A DNA stretch of 64,000 nt. Source: PALSA-911 sp963839645. GTDB taxonomy: Bacteria > Pseudomonadota > Alphaproteobacteria > Acetobacterales > Acetobacteraceae. Position 1 is the first letter of the stretch. Every line of letters starts with the position of its first letter. The notes beneath the pieces are model-generated. The model worked only from the letters and a program-made list of their open reading frames with translations. It made no database searches and was not told the origin of the DNA. Location: the NCBI GenBank assembly GCA_963839645.1, contig CAWIVZ010000003.1, forward strand, positions 248,001-312,000, read 5' to 3'. The position numbers and the translations under genes are program-made. Shown here in pieces: positions 53,541-63,377 of this stretch.

Positions 53541-54734
53541 TCAGGCCGGCGCGAGTGCCGCAACGCCGGGGAGCGTCTTGCCTTCCAGCCATTCCAGGAA
53601 GGCGCCGCCGGCGGTGGAGACGTAGCTCATCTGGTCGATGACGCCCGCGTGCCGCAGCGCGGAGACGGTGTCGCCGCCGCCGGCGACGCTGCGCAGTTTG
53701 CCGGATTTGGTGGCGGCGGCGACCGCCACGGCCAGGGCGGTGGTGGCGGCGTCGAACGGCGGGGTCTCGAAGGCGCCGAGCGGGCCGTTCCAGACCAGCG
53801 TCCGGACCGAGGCCAGTTCGGCAATCAGCGCGGCCACCGTGGCCGGGCCGACATCGAGCATCATGCTGTCGGCGGGAATGGCGGTGACGGCAACGGTTTC
53901 CGTGGCCGGGTTCGGCTTGAACTCGCGCGCGACCACGGCGTCGGTCGGCAGCAGGATCTGGCAATTGGCGGCCTTGGCCTTCTCCAGGATCTCGCGCGCC
54001 GTGGCGTGCATCTCGGCTTCCTGCAGCGACTTGCCGACGGAGATCCCCTGCGCGGCCAGGAACGTGTTGGCCATGGCGCCGCCAATCACCAGCCGGTCGA
54101 CGCGGCCGACGAGGTTGCCGAGCAGTTCGAGCTTGGTGGAGACCTTGGAGCCGCCGACGATGGCCATCACCGGCCGGGCCGGCGTGTGCAACGCGGCGTC
54201 CAGCGCCTCCAGTTCCGCCTGCATCAGCCGCCCGGCATAGGACGGCAGCAAATGCGCCACGCCCTCGGTGCTGGCATGGGCGCGATGCGCGGCGGAGAAG
54301 GCGTCATTGACGAAGATGTCGCCGGATTTCGCCAGCGCGGCGGCGAAGGCGGGATCGTTCTTTTCCTCGCCGGCATGAAAGCGGGTGTTTTCCAGCACCA
54401 GCACGCCGCCATCGGCCAGCGCCGCGACGGCGCGGGCGGCGGGCTCGCCAATGCAGTCATCGGCGAAGGCGACCGGCGTGCCCAGCACATGCGACAGCGC
54501 CTCGGCCATCGGCCGCAGCGACATTTCCGGCACCACCTTGCCCTTGGGCCGGTCGAAATGGCTGCACACGACGACGCGCGCGCCCTTGGAGGCCAGTTCC
54601 CGGATCGTCGGCGACAGCCGTTCGATCCGGGTCAGGTCGGTGATCTTCCCGTCCCGGACGGGAACGTTGAGATCGACGCGGAGCAGCACACGCCGTCCCG
54701 CGACATCCACGTTATCGAGCGTGCGGAACGCCAT
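53541..54734 (-). CDS. pgk: Phosphoglycerate kinase
   Basis: A 397-residue enzyme of glycolysis/gluconeogenesis that links 1,3-bisphosphoglycerate and ADP to 3-phosphoglycerate and ATP. RVLLRVDLNVPVRDGKITD, VVCSHFDRPKG, LENTRFHAGEEKNDPAFA, AIVGGSKVSTKLELL and the nucleotide loop SVAGGGDTVSAL (as RSVAGGGDTVSALRHAG) are intact. It is the last gene of tkt-gap-pgk, 19 bases after gap. The order suits a unit that supplies the pentose phosphate and triose pools. Confidence 0.97.
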   Translation of the reverse strand: MAFRTLDNVDVAGRRVLLRVDLNVPVRDGKITDLTRIERLSPTIRELASKGARVVVCSHFDRPKGKVVPEMSLRPMAEALSHVLGTPVAFADDCIGEPAARAVAALADGGVLVLENTRFHAGEEKNDPAFAAALAKSGDIFVNDAFSAAHRAHASTEGVAHLLPSYAGRLMQAELEALDAALHTPARPVMAIVGGSKVSTKLELLGNLVGRVDRLVIGGAMANTFLAAQGISVGKSLQEAEMHATAREILEKAKAANCQILLPTDAVVAREFKPNPATETVAVTAIPADSMMLDVGPATVAALIAELASVRTLVWNGPLGAFETPPFDAATTALAVAVAAATKSGKLRSVAGGGDTVSALRHAGVIDQMSYVSTAGGAFLEWLEGKTLPGVAALAPA

Positions 54735-54753
54735 CGTGCCGATCCCCGAAGAT

Positions 54754-55768
54754 TTACAGGCCGCCGAACAGCGCCGCCGTGTCGGACATGCGGTTGGAGA
54801 AGCCCCATTCGTTGTCGTACCAGCCCATCACCCGGACCAGCGCGCCGTCCACGACCGCGGTCTGCGTCGCATCGAAGCTGCACGAAGCCGGGTTGTGGTT
54901 GAAGTCGATGCTGACCAGCGGCGCCGTGCTGTAGTCCAGGATGCCCTTCAGCGCGCCGGTGGACGCGGCCTTCATCGCCGCATTGATCTCGTCCTTGGTC
55001 GGCGTCTTGGCGAGGTTCACGTCGAGCGACACGAGAGACACGTTCGGGGTAGGGATGCGGATGGCGGTGCCGTCCAGCTTGCCGGCGAGTTCCGGCAGCA
55101 CCAGGCCCACGGCCTTCGCAGCACCTGTGGAGGTGGGGATGGCGGAAACGGCGGCGGCGCGGGCACGGTGCAAATCCTTGTGCAGCGTGTCCACGGTGTT
55201 CTGGTCGCCCGTGTAGGCGTGAATGGTCACCATATATCCGCGCAGAATGCCGAAATTCTCGTGCAGCACCTTGGCCATCGGCGCCAGGCAGTTGGTGGTG
55301 CAGGACGCGTTGGAGATGACCGTCATGTCCTTGGTCAGCGTCTTCTCGTTCACGCCGTAGACGATGGTCGCGTCCACACCGTCGGCGGGGGCGGAGATCA
55401 GCACCTTGCGCGCCCCGGCGGTGATCAAATGCGACGGCGGATTCCTTCTTGGTGAAGATGCCGGTGCATTCCAGCGCCACGTCGACACCCTGGTACGGCA
55501 CCTTGGAGGGATCGCGCTCGGCCGAAACCGTGATCGGGCCATACACCCGGCCGTTATGGCGGATGGTGATCTGCTGGCCGGAAACCTCCACGGTGCCGGG
55601 GAAGCGGCCATGCACGCTGTCGTAGCTGAACAGGTGGGCGTTCGCCTCGACGCTGCCGAGGTCGTTGATCGCGACCGGCACCACGTCCGTGCGTCCGCTT
55701 TCCACGATGGCGCGCAGCACCAGGCGTCCGATGCGCCCGAACCCGTTGATCGCGACTTTCACGGCCAT
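54754..55768 (-). CDS. gap: Glyceraldehyde-3-phosphate dehydrogenase, type I, reading frame interrupted
   Basis: MAVKVAINGFGRIGRLVLRA to GIFTKKESA lies in one frame and HLITAGARKVLISAPADGVD to the end in another. The switch is near 55428-55440; total length 1015 means one extra base, and its loss would give the standard 337 residues. The catalytic Cys is in NASCTTNCLAPM and the His follows in the YTGDQNTVD block. Since gap is central, the indel is probably technical. It stands between tkt and pgk. Confidence 0.92.
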
Positions 55769-55811
55769 GTTGGTATTCCCTTTTCTTGGAGGTTTTGAAG
55801 TCTGGTAACGC

Positions 55812-57848
55812 TCAGGCGAGCTGCTTGTGCACAGCCGCGACGATGGCTTCCGGCGTGATGCCGAATTCCTTGTAAAGCTGCTCGAACGGCGCGGAGGCGC
55901 CGAAGCCGTGCATGCCGATGAAGATCCCGTCCGGCCCCAGCCAGCGCTCCCAGCCGAACTCGACCGCGGCCTCGATCCCGACCCGCGGCGCGGTGCCCAG
56001 CACCTCGGCCCGATAGCCGGCATCCTGCTGCTCGAACAATTCCCAGCACGGCAGGGACACCACGGCGACGGAGATGCCCTCGGCGGCCAGCGCAGTGCGG
56101 GCGTCCATCGCGATGGCAACCTCCGAGCCGGTGGCGATCAGCGTCGCGCGGCGCGGCCCCTCGGCCTCCGCCAGCACGTAGCCACCACGCGCACAACGGT
56201 TCTCCGTCGCGTCGAAGCGCATCGCCGGCAACGCCTGCCGGGTCAGCACCAGCAGGGAAGGTCCATCGGCGCGGCGCACCGCCAGTTCCCAGCATTCCGC
56301 GGTTTCCAGCGCGTCGGCCGGGCGCAGCACATGCACGTTCGGCATCGCGCGCAGGCTGGCGAGATGCTCGACCGGCTGATGCGTCGGGCCGTCCTCGCCC
56401 AGGCCGATGCTGTCATGCGTCAGCACATGGATCACCCGCTGGCGCATCAGCGCGGCCAGGCGGATCGCCGGGCGCATGTAGTCGGTGAAGACGAAGAAGG
56501 TGCCGGTGTACGGGATCAGCCCGCCATGCAGCGCGATGCCGTTGGACGCGGAGCCCATCACGTGCTCGCGGATGCCCCAATGGATGTAGCGTCCGGCATA
56601 GTTGCCGGGCACCACGCTGCCCATGCCCTTGACGAAGGTCAGGTTGGAACCGGTGAGGTCGGCGGACCCGCCAATCAGCTCGGGCGTCGCCGGCACCAGG
56701 GCATCGAGCGCCTTCTGGCTGGCCTGCCGCGTGGCGATCTTCGGTTTGGTCTCGACGATGTCGTTCTTCAGCGCGGCGACCGCGTCGAAGAAGCTGTCGG
56801 GCAGCTTGCCCGACATCACGCGCTCGAACTCCGCGCGCATCGGATGGCGGGCCAGCCGCTTCAACCAGGAGCGCCGCGCGCCGGCGCCGCGCGCGCCGAC
56901 GGCGTGCCAGCGTTCCAGCAGGTCATCCGGCACGGTGAACGGCGGCTCGTGCCAGCCAAGCAAGGCCTTCGCGCCCTGGGCCTCGGCCGTGCCAAGCGCC
57001 GATCCATGCACGCCGGCGGTGCCGGCCTTGGTAGGCGCACCCAGGCCGATGATGGTCCGGCAGGCGATGAAGGTGGGCTTCTTGGAACGCAGCGAGGCCG
57101 ACAAAGCCGCGGCGACGGCGTTGAAATCGTGCCCGTCCACGCTCTTGGTGGCCCAGCCGGCGGCGGCGAAGCGCTTCAGCTGGTCCTCGGCGGTGGACAG
57201 ATCGGTGCCGCCGTCGATGGTGATGGAGTTGTGGTCCCACAGGACCGTCAGTTTCTCCAGCTTCAGATGGCCCGCCAGGTCGATCGCCTCGTGCGAGATG
57301 CCCTCCATCAGGCAGCCGTCGCCGACGAAGCAATAGGTGCGGTGATCCACCAGGGACTTGCCGAAGCGCGCGGCCAGCATGCGTTCCGCCAGGGCCATGC
57401 CGACGGCATTCGCCAGGCCCTGGCCGAGCGGACCGGTGGTGGTCTCGATGCCCGGATGCTCGCCGTATTCGGGATGGCCGGCGGTGATCGAGTGCAGTTG
57501 GCGGAACCGCTTGATGTCCTCGATGCCCATGCCGTCATAGCCGGTCAGGTACAGCAGCGCGTACAGCAGCATCGAGCCGTGGCCGTTCGACAGCACGAAG
57601 CGGTCGCGGTCCGGCCAGCGCGCATCGGCGGCGTCGAATTTCAGCACCCGGCTGTACAGCGCGGTGGCGATGTCGGCCATGCCCATCGGCATGCCGGGAT
57701 GGCCGGATTTCGCGGCCTCCACGGCATCGATCGCCAGGGCGCGGATGGCATCGGCCATTCGCCGCTCGGGCGTCATCGGCCGGGCGAGGATCGCTGCCTG
57801 GACAGCGAGGGCGGGATTGTCGGTCGGCGTATCGCTAGGGCCTGCCAT
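55812..57848 (-). CDS. tkt: Transketolase
   Basis: A 678-residue thiamine-diphosphate enzyme that moves two-carbon ketol units in the pentose phosphate and Calvin-type cycles. Markers: AAKSGHPGMPMGMADIATAL, RFVLSNGHGSMLLYALLYLTGY, the ThDP/metal motif GDGCLMEGISHEAIDLAGHL to WDHNSITIDG and the pyrimidine-domain Glu in YIHWGIREHVMG. AAGGAG precedes ATG 57848. The first of three genes tkt-gap-pgk, with 43 bases to gap. Confidence 0.97.
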   Translation of the reverse strand: MAGPSDTPTDNPALAVQAAILARPMTPERRMADAIRALAIDAVEAAKSGHPGMPMGMADIATALYSRVLKFDAADARWPDRDRFVLSNGHGSMLLYALLYLTGYDGMGIEDIKRFRQLHSITAGHPEYGEHPGIETTTGPLGQGLANAVGMALAERMLAARFGKSLVDHRTYCFVGDGCLMEGISHEAIDLAGHLKLEKLTVLWDHNSITIDGGTDLSTAEDQLKRFAAAGWATKSVDGHDFNAVAAALSASLRSKKPTFIACRTIIGLGAPTKAGTAGVHGSALGTAEAQGAKALLGWHEPPFTVPDDLLERWHAVGARGAGARRSWLKRLARHPMRAEFERVMSGKLPDSFFDAVAALKNDIVETKPKIATRQASQKALDALVPATPELIGGSADLTGSNLTFVKGMGSVVPGNYAGRYIHWGIREHVMGSASNGIALHGGLIPYTGTFFVFTDYMRPAIRLAALMRQRVIHVLTHDSIGLGEDGPTHQPVEHLASLRAMPNVHVLRPADALETAECWELAVRRADGPSLLVLTRQALPAMRFDATENRCARGGYVLAEAEGPRRATLIATGSEVAIAMDARTALAAEGISVAVVSLPCWELFEQQDAGYRAEVLGTAPRVGIEAAVEFGWERWLGPDGIFIGMHGFGASAPFEQLYKEFGITPEAIVAAVHKQLA

Positions 57849-57988
57849 GGGGGCACTCCTTGTCGCCGGGCGTGTTACGGGATGGGCCGGGGTTGGGCAA
57901 GTCCCGGCGGCGCCGGGCTGGGCTTCCCCGCGGGATGACCGGGTGGGGCGAGCGGGTTAGGCTCGCGGCTCAGCAGAAGGAAAACGCC

Positions 57989-58981
57989 ATGCCAAAGGGA
58001 CACGCCTTGAAAGTCGGGATGTTCATCAATACCCAGTTCCCGGAAGGCGACAACGTTGCCGCCCGCGTGCCGGAACTGGTGGAGCAGGTCCGGGTGGCCC
58101 GGGAATCGGGGTTTTCCTCGCTGCTGTTCGGCCATCACTACCTGACCGCTCCGCTGCAGATGCTGCAGATCGCGCCGATGATGGCCTATCTGCTGCGCGA
58201 GGCCGCGGGCATGACGATCGGCGGCAACATCCTGCTGCTGCCGCTGCTGAACCCCGTGCACGTGGCCGAGGAGGCCGCGACGATGGACGTGCTGAGCGGC
58301 GGCAATTTCGTCCTCGGCGTCGGGCTGGGCTATCGCGGCGGCGAATTCGACGCCTTCGGCATCTCCCTGAAGGAACGCGCGGCCCGCCTGACCGAGAGCA
58401 TCCAGCTGATGCGCCTGCTGTGGAGCGGGGAGCGGCTGAATTTCCAGGGGCGGTTCTACTCGGTGCAGAACGAGGGCATCAGCCTGAAGCCGGTGCGCCC
58501 AGGCGGCCCGCCGGTCTGGATCGCCGGCCTGGTGGAAGCGGCGGTCCGCCGCGCCGCGCGCATCGGCGACGCCTGGCTGATCGCCAACGCCACCACGCTG
58601 GGCGCCACCCTGCCGCTGATGAAGATCTATCGCGAGGCGCTGGCGGCCGAGGGCAAGACCGCCACCGAGTTTCCCATCGCGCGCGAATGCTATGTCGGCG
58701 CCAATCACGCCACCGCGGTGGCGGAATGCCGCGCCGCCCTGGAATACAAATACAACTCCTACGCCGCCTGGGGCATGGAAAGCCCGACCGCGACCATGAG
58801 CTTCGAGGAACTGGCCCGCGACCGCTTCATCATCGGCGACAAGGTATTCGTGAAGGAAGAAATCGCCCGCTGGCGGGAAGCGCTGGGGGTCAACCATTTC
58901 TCCATGCGCGTGCAGTGGCCGGGCCTGGAGCAGGAGAAGGTGCTGGGCTCGATCCGGCGGCTGGGGGAGATATTCGCCTAG
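57989..58981 (+). CDS. LLM class flavin-dependent oxidoreductase
   Basis: A 330-residue luciferase-like monooxygenase: KVGMFINTQFPEGDNVAARVPELVEQVRVARESGFSSLLFGHHYLT is the first half of the barrel, with MDVLSGGNFVLGVGLGYRGGEFDAFGI typical of the F420/FMN-dependent group, then GGPPVWIAGLVEAAVRRAARIGDAWL. It differs clearly from the one at 378-1658, both in length and in motifs. AGAAGGA is before the ATG. It is divergent from tkt and converges on an MFS gene. Confidence 0.9.
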   Translation: MPKGHALKVGMFINTQFPEGDNVAARVPELVEQVRVARESGFSSLLFGHHYLTAPLQMLQIAPMMAYLLREAAGMTIGGNILLLPLLNPVHVAEEAATMDVLSGGNFVLGVGLGYRGGEFDAFGISLKERAARLTESIQLMRLLWSGERLNFQGRFYSVQNEGISLKPVRPGGPPVWIAGLVEAAVRRAARIGDAWLIANATTLGATLPLMKIYREALAAEGKTATEFPIARECYVGANHATAVAECRAALEYKYNSYAAWGMESPTATMSFEELARDRFIIGDKVFVKEEIARWREALGVNHFSMRVQWPGLEQEKVLGSIRRLGEIFA

Positions 58982-58997
58982 GCCGTGCGTTTCCGGG

Positions 58998-60233
58998 TCA
59001 GGCCGATCTGGCCATGCGGCGCAGCGCGACAAGGCCAGCCAGCGTGACAAGCGCCAGGTGCCCGAAGCCGACACCCCAGGCCAGCACCATGTCGCCGCCT
59101 ACCAGGTCCAGCACCAGCCCGACCACCAGCGGGCCGATAAAGCCGCCGGCGTAGCCCGCCATGCTGTGCAGCCCCATCGTGGCGCCGCGTAGATTCAGCG
59201 CCGCGGCCTGGACCGTCCCGGCTGTCAGGGCCGAACTGTCGAGATAGATCGCGGCATTCCAGATCACCACGACGAAAGTAGCGACGGGAGCCGAGATCGT
59301 GGCACTCCATCCCGCGCCCACGGACAGCGCCGCCGCGGCGAGCATCGCCAGCAACACCACCCGGGATCGGCCGAAGCGTTGCGCCAGCTCATTGCCTGTC
59401 ACCGACACGGCGACGCCGGCAAGGCCCGCCAAGGTGAACAGCATGGTGGGGCCGGGAAGCCAGGCGGGGGTGCCTTGCCGCGCGATGGTCCAGGTCAGGA
59501 ACGTCACGCCCCAGGCCCGCAGCGCGGCGAGTTCCCAGGTATGCACGGTATACCCGATGATCCACGCCATTGCCGGCCGGTTGCGAAACACCGGCCGGAA
59601 ATCGAGTAGCGCGGCCGGTGTCGGCGCGTTGGCGCGCGCCGGCAGCACGCCGGGCATGACCAGCGCGGCGATGGCGCAGGCACATGCCGCCGCGCCGGCC
59701 CCAGCCAGGAAAGCCGCCGTGGGGCCCGCCAGCGCGTTGAGAAATCCGGCGACGGCGAAAGAGACCGCGCCGGCTATGCCGACCCCGGCGGCGTGAAACG
59801 ATACCGCGCGCGACTGCGCAGTGCCCTGTAGCGGATCGGCGATCGCTTTCAGGCCGGGCATATAGGCCCCCGCCCACCCGATCCCCGCCATCGCGCGCAG
59901 CAGAAAGCCAGACCAGAAGCCGTCGGCGAACAGTGCGAACCCCAGATGCGACAGCGCGGTAAGGCCGGTGCCGGCGAGATAGACATGCCGCACCGGCAGC
60001 CGATCGGTTATTGCCAGCAGCACCGGAACGGCGGCGACATAGGCGGCGAAGAATATGCCCACAAGCCAGCCGGCTTCGGTTCCCGACAGGTTCCAGCGGC
60101 CGATATAGGTTGGCAGCAGCGCCGGCAGCGTGAAGGCGCCGATCTGGGTGAGCACCTGCGCGGTGACGATGGCGAAGATGAAGCGCGGGCTGCCGGGAGC
60201 CGGCGGCACCAACAGTTGTGGCAACAACCGCAA
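58998..60233 (-). CDS. MFS transporter
   Basis: A 12-helix permease of about 411 residues. IGRWNLSGTEAGWLVGIFFAAYVAAVPVL and GIGWAGAYMPGLKAIAD are MFS-like, as is RSRVVLLAMLAAAALSVG. The first codon is uncertain: TTG 60233 follows GGAGACCGGGTC at a fair distance, and GTG 60209 would shorten it by eight residues. It is the last gene in the minus-strand set from the M20 hydrolase to here, and lies 29 bases after the DUF4286-like gene. Substrate unknown. Confidence 0.85.
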   Translation of the reverse strand: MRLLPQLLVPPAPGSPRFIFAIVTAQVLTQIGAFTLPALLPTYIGRWNLSGTEAGWLVGIFFAAYVAAVPVLLAITDRLPVRHVYLAGTGLTALSHLGFALFADGFWSGFLLRAMAGIGWAGAYMPGLKAIADPLQGTAQSRAVSFHAAGVGIAGAVSFAVAGFLNALAGPTAAFLAGAGAAACACAIAALVMPGVLPARANAPTPAALLDFRPVFRNRPAMAWIIGYTVHTWELAALRAWGVTFLTWTIARQGTPAWLPGPTMLFTLAGLAGVAVSVTGNELAQRFGRSRVVLLAMLAAAALSVGAGWSATISAPVATFVVVIWNAAIYLDSSALTAGTVQAAALNLRGATMGLHSMAGYAGGFIGPLVVGLVLDLVGGDMVLAWGVGFGHLALVTLAGLVALRRMARSA

Positions 60234-60262
60234 GACCCGGTCTCCGGCCGGCTCGCCGCCGG

Positions 60263-60895
60263 TTATGCCGGGCGCGTATAGGCTCCTGCCAAGATGCGCA
60301 GGTGGTCGCGGAAATGCGGCCGCAGGCGGTCGGTCCAGGGCGAGGATGCGGCGGTTTTCCAGGCCGGGCCGTTTGCCACGTCCGGGTTGGCCAGATGGTA
60401 CAGCGCGACATAACGATGCGAGCCGCCCTCGCCACGATAGCGTGTGGCGGACAGCACGCCGGGGACCGCCGCCAAGGCGGGGATGTGCTCGCCGTCGTAC
60501 CAGGCGTTGAAATCGGCCTCATGCTCGGGCGTGACGTTCATCGCGTTCACCAGCAGGCCGCCGGCCCCGGCGGGCAGCGTGCGGTCGCCGGGCAGGGTCT
60601 GCTCGCCCTCGAAGCGCAGCAGCCGGGTGCACATGGCGGTGACGCGCTTGGACCACACCGACAGGTTCTCCCCGCCGATGGCGCGGTAGGCGTCGCTGGC
60701 CAGCACGCCGAGGCTATCCAGATCGTAGCTGGCGACCGCCTGCTTGGGGTTGGCGGTGCTGAGCCAGCGTTCGCAGGCGCCGAAGCCGGGCACGCGCTGG
60801 CGCTCGGGGATGTGTTCCAGGTCGTACCAGTCGTGGAACTCGTCCGCGTGCGCGGCGGAATAATCGAAGCCGACCAGCAGAATGCCCCGGGCCAT
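60263..60895 (-). CDS. DUF4286-like protein (two dimeric alpha/beta barrel modules)
   Basis: A 210-residue protein with two similar ferredoxin-like modules: GILLVGFDYSAAHADEFHDWYDLEHIPERQRVPGFGACERW and LLVNAMNVTPEHEADFNAWYDGEHIPALAAVPGVLSATRY. Each contains the WYDxEHIP motif of the EthD/DUF4286-type family. Such folds are often found as degradation or decarboxylation enzymes or carriers of small hydrophobic molecules. AGGGAG lies before ATG 60895. It follows the NIPSNAP gene after 11 bases, another dimeric alpha/beta barrel protein. Confidence 0.75.
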   Translation of the reverse strand: MARGILLVGFDYSAAHADEFHDWYDLEHIPERQRVPGFGACERWLSTANPKQAVASYDLDSLGVLASDAYRAIGGENLSVWSKRVTAMCTRLLRFEGEQTLPGDRTLPAGAGGLLVNAMNVTPEHEADFNAWYDGEHIPALAAVPGVLSATRYRGEGGSHRYVALYHLANPDVANGPAWKTAASSPWTDRLRPHFRDHLRILAGAYTRPA

Positions 60896-60906
60896 GGCGC
60901 GGCTCC

Positions 60907-61230
60907 CTACCGGACGACGGATTTCGGCGTGGGCACGATCCGCGTCACCACGATCGCCGAGCGGTCGAGATAGTCCGGAACCTTCGGCGCGATCTGTGTC
61001 TTCCAGAAGTCGCTTTCGTACACCGCCTTGTACAGCCCCTCGCGCTCGGCTTCGCTCTCGAAGCGCCGGGTCCAGACATAGACGAACTCGTCGGTTTCGC
61101 CGCGATAGCTGCCGGTGATGACCATGCCCTTGGAGACCTGGAAGGGGATGATTTCCTCCTCCATGATCTTCACCCAGCCGTCCATCTTGCCGGGCAGCAC
61201 CTTGTATTGGCGGAGTTCGTAGAAGGCCAT
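60907..61230 (-). CDS. NIPSNAP family protein
   Basis: A 107-residue dimeric alpha/beta barrel protein: MAFYELRQYKVLPGKMDGWVKIMEEEIIPFQ to SYRGETDEFVYVWTRRFES and a final VTRIVPTPKS. NIPSNAP proteins of bacteria occur in catabolic operons and have no firm reaction. GGGAGACG lies before ATG 61230. It sits between a methyltransferase and the DUF4286-like gene in one operon. Confidence 0.9.
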   Translation of the reverse strand: MAFYELRQYKVLPGKMDGWVKIMEEEIIPFQVSKGMVITGSYRGETDEFVYVWTRRFESEAEREGLYKAVYESDFWKTQIAPKVPDYLDRSAIVVTRIVPTPKSVVR

Positions 61231-61314
61231 TCGGATCGTCTCCCTTTGGTGGTTGGCGACGATCTTGCTGGGTCCGCGCCGGGTCGGCAATAGCGCCTGG
61301 CCATGCGCCTCGCC

Positions 61315-62124
61315 TCAGGCCGCCGTTTCGATCACCAGCGCCTGCAGTGGCACCGTGAACGGTCCGTCGCCGAACCGCGCCGCAACCGAAGCCGCCGCTG
61401 CCACGGTCGCGCCATCCAGGCCGTCCGGGTCCAATGTCTCGATCTCTCCGCGCATCGGTGAGCCCTGGCACATCATTTTCGCAACGCTGCCGGCATCCGC
61501 GGCATGACCGGTCAATCGTATGGTTTCGATGGCCGCATCGGCGAACCCGGCCTTGCGCAGGTCCGCGCGGATCGTCTCCGGCGCGTGGTAGCCGTGCGGC
61601 GTTCGTTCCATAAACCAGGATGGATGCGACGGGTAGCGTTTGGCCAACCCGGATACGGCGGCGGCCGTGACGGGGTTTTCCGTCAGCCGGTCCCAGACGC
61701 TGAACAGGAACCGCCCGCCTGGCTTCAGCACTCGCCGAGCCTCTCGCATGCCGGCCGCCCGGTCGGGGAAAAACATGATGCCGAATTGGCATACGACCAC
61801 GTCGAACGCGCGATCGGGAAACGGCAGCGCCAGCGCGTCCGCCTGCTGAAACCGCACGCGGCCCATGTCCGGCTTCGTCGCCGCATGATCGAGCATGGGC
61901 TGATTGAGGTCGGTCGCAACGATCTCCACGCCAGCCGGTAGAGCCCTGGCCAAGGCCCGGGTAACGATGCCCGTGCCAGCGGCGGTTTCCAGCAAACGAC
62001 CTTCGGTCAGGCCGGAAAGCCGCCGGACGACATCCGCCGCATAGGGCCCGAACAAAAACCCTTCACCATAACGGTCGTAAAGCTGTGGGATTGACCCGGA
62101 AAAAACGGCGTCGCTCGATGTCAT
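61315..62124 (-). CDS. Class I SAM-dependent methyltransferase
   Basis: A 269-residue UbiE-like methyltransferase: MTSSDAVFSGSIPQLYDRYGEGFLFGPYAADVV at the start, motif I LLETAAGTGIVTRALA, acidic ATDLNQPMLDHA, then FDVVVCQFGIMFFPDRAAGM and VLKPGGRFLFSVWD. It resembles the methyltransferase at 4095-4955 in layout (both have FGxMFFxDRxA-type motif II) but is a different protein. Substrate unknown. Confidence 0.85.
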   Translation of the reverse strand: MTSSDAVFSGSIPQLYDRYGEGFLFGPYAADVVRRLSGLTEGRLLETAAGTGIVTRALARALPAGVEIVATDLNQPMLDHAATKPDMGRVRFQQADALALPFPDRAFDVVVCQFGIMFFPDRAAGMREARRVLKPGGRFLFSVWDRLTENPVTAAAVSGLAKRYPSHPSWFMERTPHGYHAPETIRADLRKAGFADAAIETIRLTGHAADAGSVAKMMCQGSPMRGEIETLDPDGLDGATVAAAASVAARFGDGPFTVPLQALVIETAA

Positions 62125-62234
62125 GCCATAATCCCCCCGTTCTCCGTGCGGATGTCGCCGCCGGAGGCTTGTGTCGGCGCCAGGTCTCGGGTGCCCTGTT
62201 TTCTGGCTCGCGTTCGAGCCAACGATAACCGCGC

Positions 62235-63377
62235 TCAGGCGACCGCGTCCAGAAACTCCAGCAAATGCGCCACCACCGCCTGGGGCTGCTCCTGTTGCAC
62301 CCAATGCCCCGCCCCCTCGATCAGGTGGCAACCGCGCATGTCCGAGCATGCTGAACTCCGCATGCGGTCGATGGCGCCGGGGCTCTGGTAGATACCCCAA
62401 TCCTGCCGCCCGGCGATGAACACCGACGGGACGTCGATCGTCCGGCCGGAGAAGATCTGCAGTTCGGCGTTGAAGCCGCCGCCGGTGCGGCAGCGGTACC
62501 ATTGCAGGCCGCCCTGGAAGCCGGTGCGCTCGTATTCCTGCGCGTAGACGGCGAGTTCGCGGTCGGGCAGCCACGCGTTGGCGGCGATTTCGGCGGCGGA
62601 CGGCATCTCGGCCGCCACGGTTTCCGCCATGTTCCGGTGCAAATCCATCACGTAGTAGGTCGGCAGCTTCGCGAGTTCGTCGGCGCTCCAGGATTGCAGC
62701 GGGACGGGTTGGTTCTGCTTCCAGTCGGCGCTTTTTTGATGGTAATAGGCGCGCAGGAAATCGCTCACGCCCTGCTGGCAGTTCCGCATGTCCCCGTTGG
62801 CCGGCCGGGTGGAATAGTACCATTGGTAGTGCTTGCGCGGCCGGTCCAGCCGCGCCAGCGCTTCATGGATATCGGGCACGGGCGCGGGCGCGTCGGTGCC
62901 CAGCGGCAGCGCCGGTGGGCCGGCGAACGGCGCGCTCATCAGCGCCATCGCACGAAACACGTCCGGGCGCACCAGCGCGCACCAGGCCGCGACCGAGGCG
63001 CCGAAATCATGCCCGACCACCGCCGCGACCGATCGGTAGCCGAGAGCGGCGACCAGCCCCATCGCGTCACGCACCAGATTGAGCAGCCGGAACGACGCGA
63101 GATCGCCGTCATACTCCGGGTCCCAGCCGGTCGTGCGGCCGTAGCCGCGCTGGTCCGGAGCCACAACGTGATAGCCGGCGGCGGCGAGCGGCAGCATTAC
63201 CTTGCGCCAGGAATAGGCCAGTTCCGGAAACCCGTGCAGCAGCAGCAGGCAAGGCCGCCCCGGCGTTTCGAACCCGGCCTCCAGCACATGCATGCGCAGG
63301 CCGTTGATGCCATCGACGAACCGCGAGCGGATGCCCTGCGGCAAGGTCGGCGCGTCGAGCGGGGACAGATCCGTCAT
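62235..63377 (-). CDS. Alpha/beta hydrolase, epoxide hydrolase-like
   Basis: A 380-residue enzyme: LLLHGFPELAYSWRKVMLPL (HGxP), DQRGYGRTTGW, the nucleophile elbow VVGHDFGASVAAW with Asp as nucleophile as in epoxide hydrolases and haloalkane dehalogenases, and the final His in EGAGHWVQQEQP. The cap region contains two Tyr-rich stretches (HYQWYYSTRPA and YYHQKSAD) that could supply the epoxide-opening tyrosines. It starts one base inside the stop of the upstream M20 gene (TGATG), so translation is coupled. Confidence 0.88.
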   Translation of the reverse strand: MTDLSPLDAPTLPQGIRSRFVDGINGLRMHVLEAGFETPGRPCLLLLHGFPELAYSWRKVMLPLAAAGYHVVAPDQRGYGRTTGWDPEYDGDLASFRLLNLVRDAMGLVAALGYRSVAAVVGHDFGASVAAWCALVRPDVFRAMALMSAPFAGPPALPLGTDAPAPVPDIHEALARLDRPRKHYQWYYSTRPANGDMRNCQQGVSDFLRAYYHQKSADWKQNQPVPLQSWSADELAKLPTYYVMDLHRNMAETVAAEMPSAAEIAANAWLPDRELAVYAQEYERTGFQGGLQWYRCRTGGGFNAELQIFSGRTIDVPSVFIAGRQDWGIYQSPGAIDRMRSSACSDMRGCHLIEGAGHWVQQEQPQAVVAHLLEFLDAVA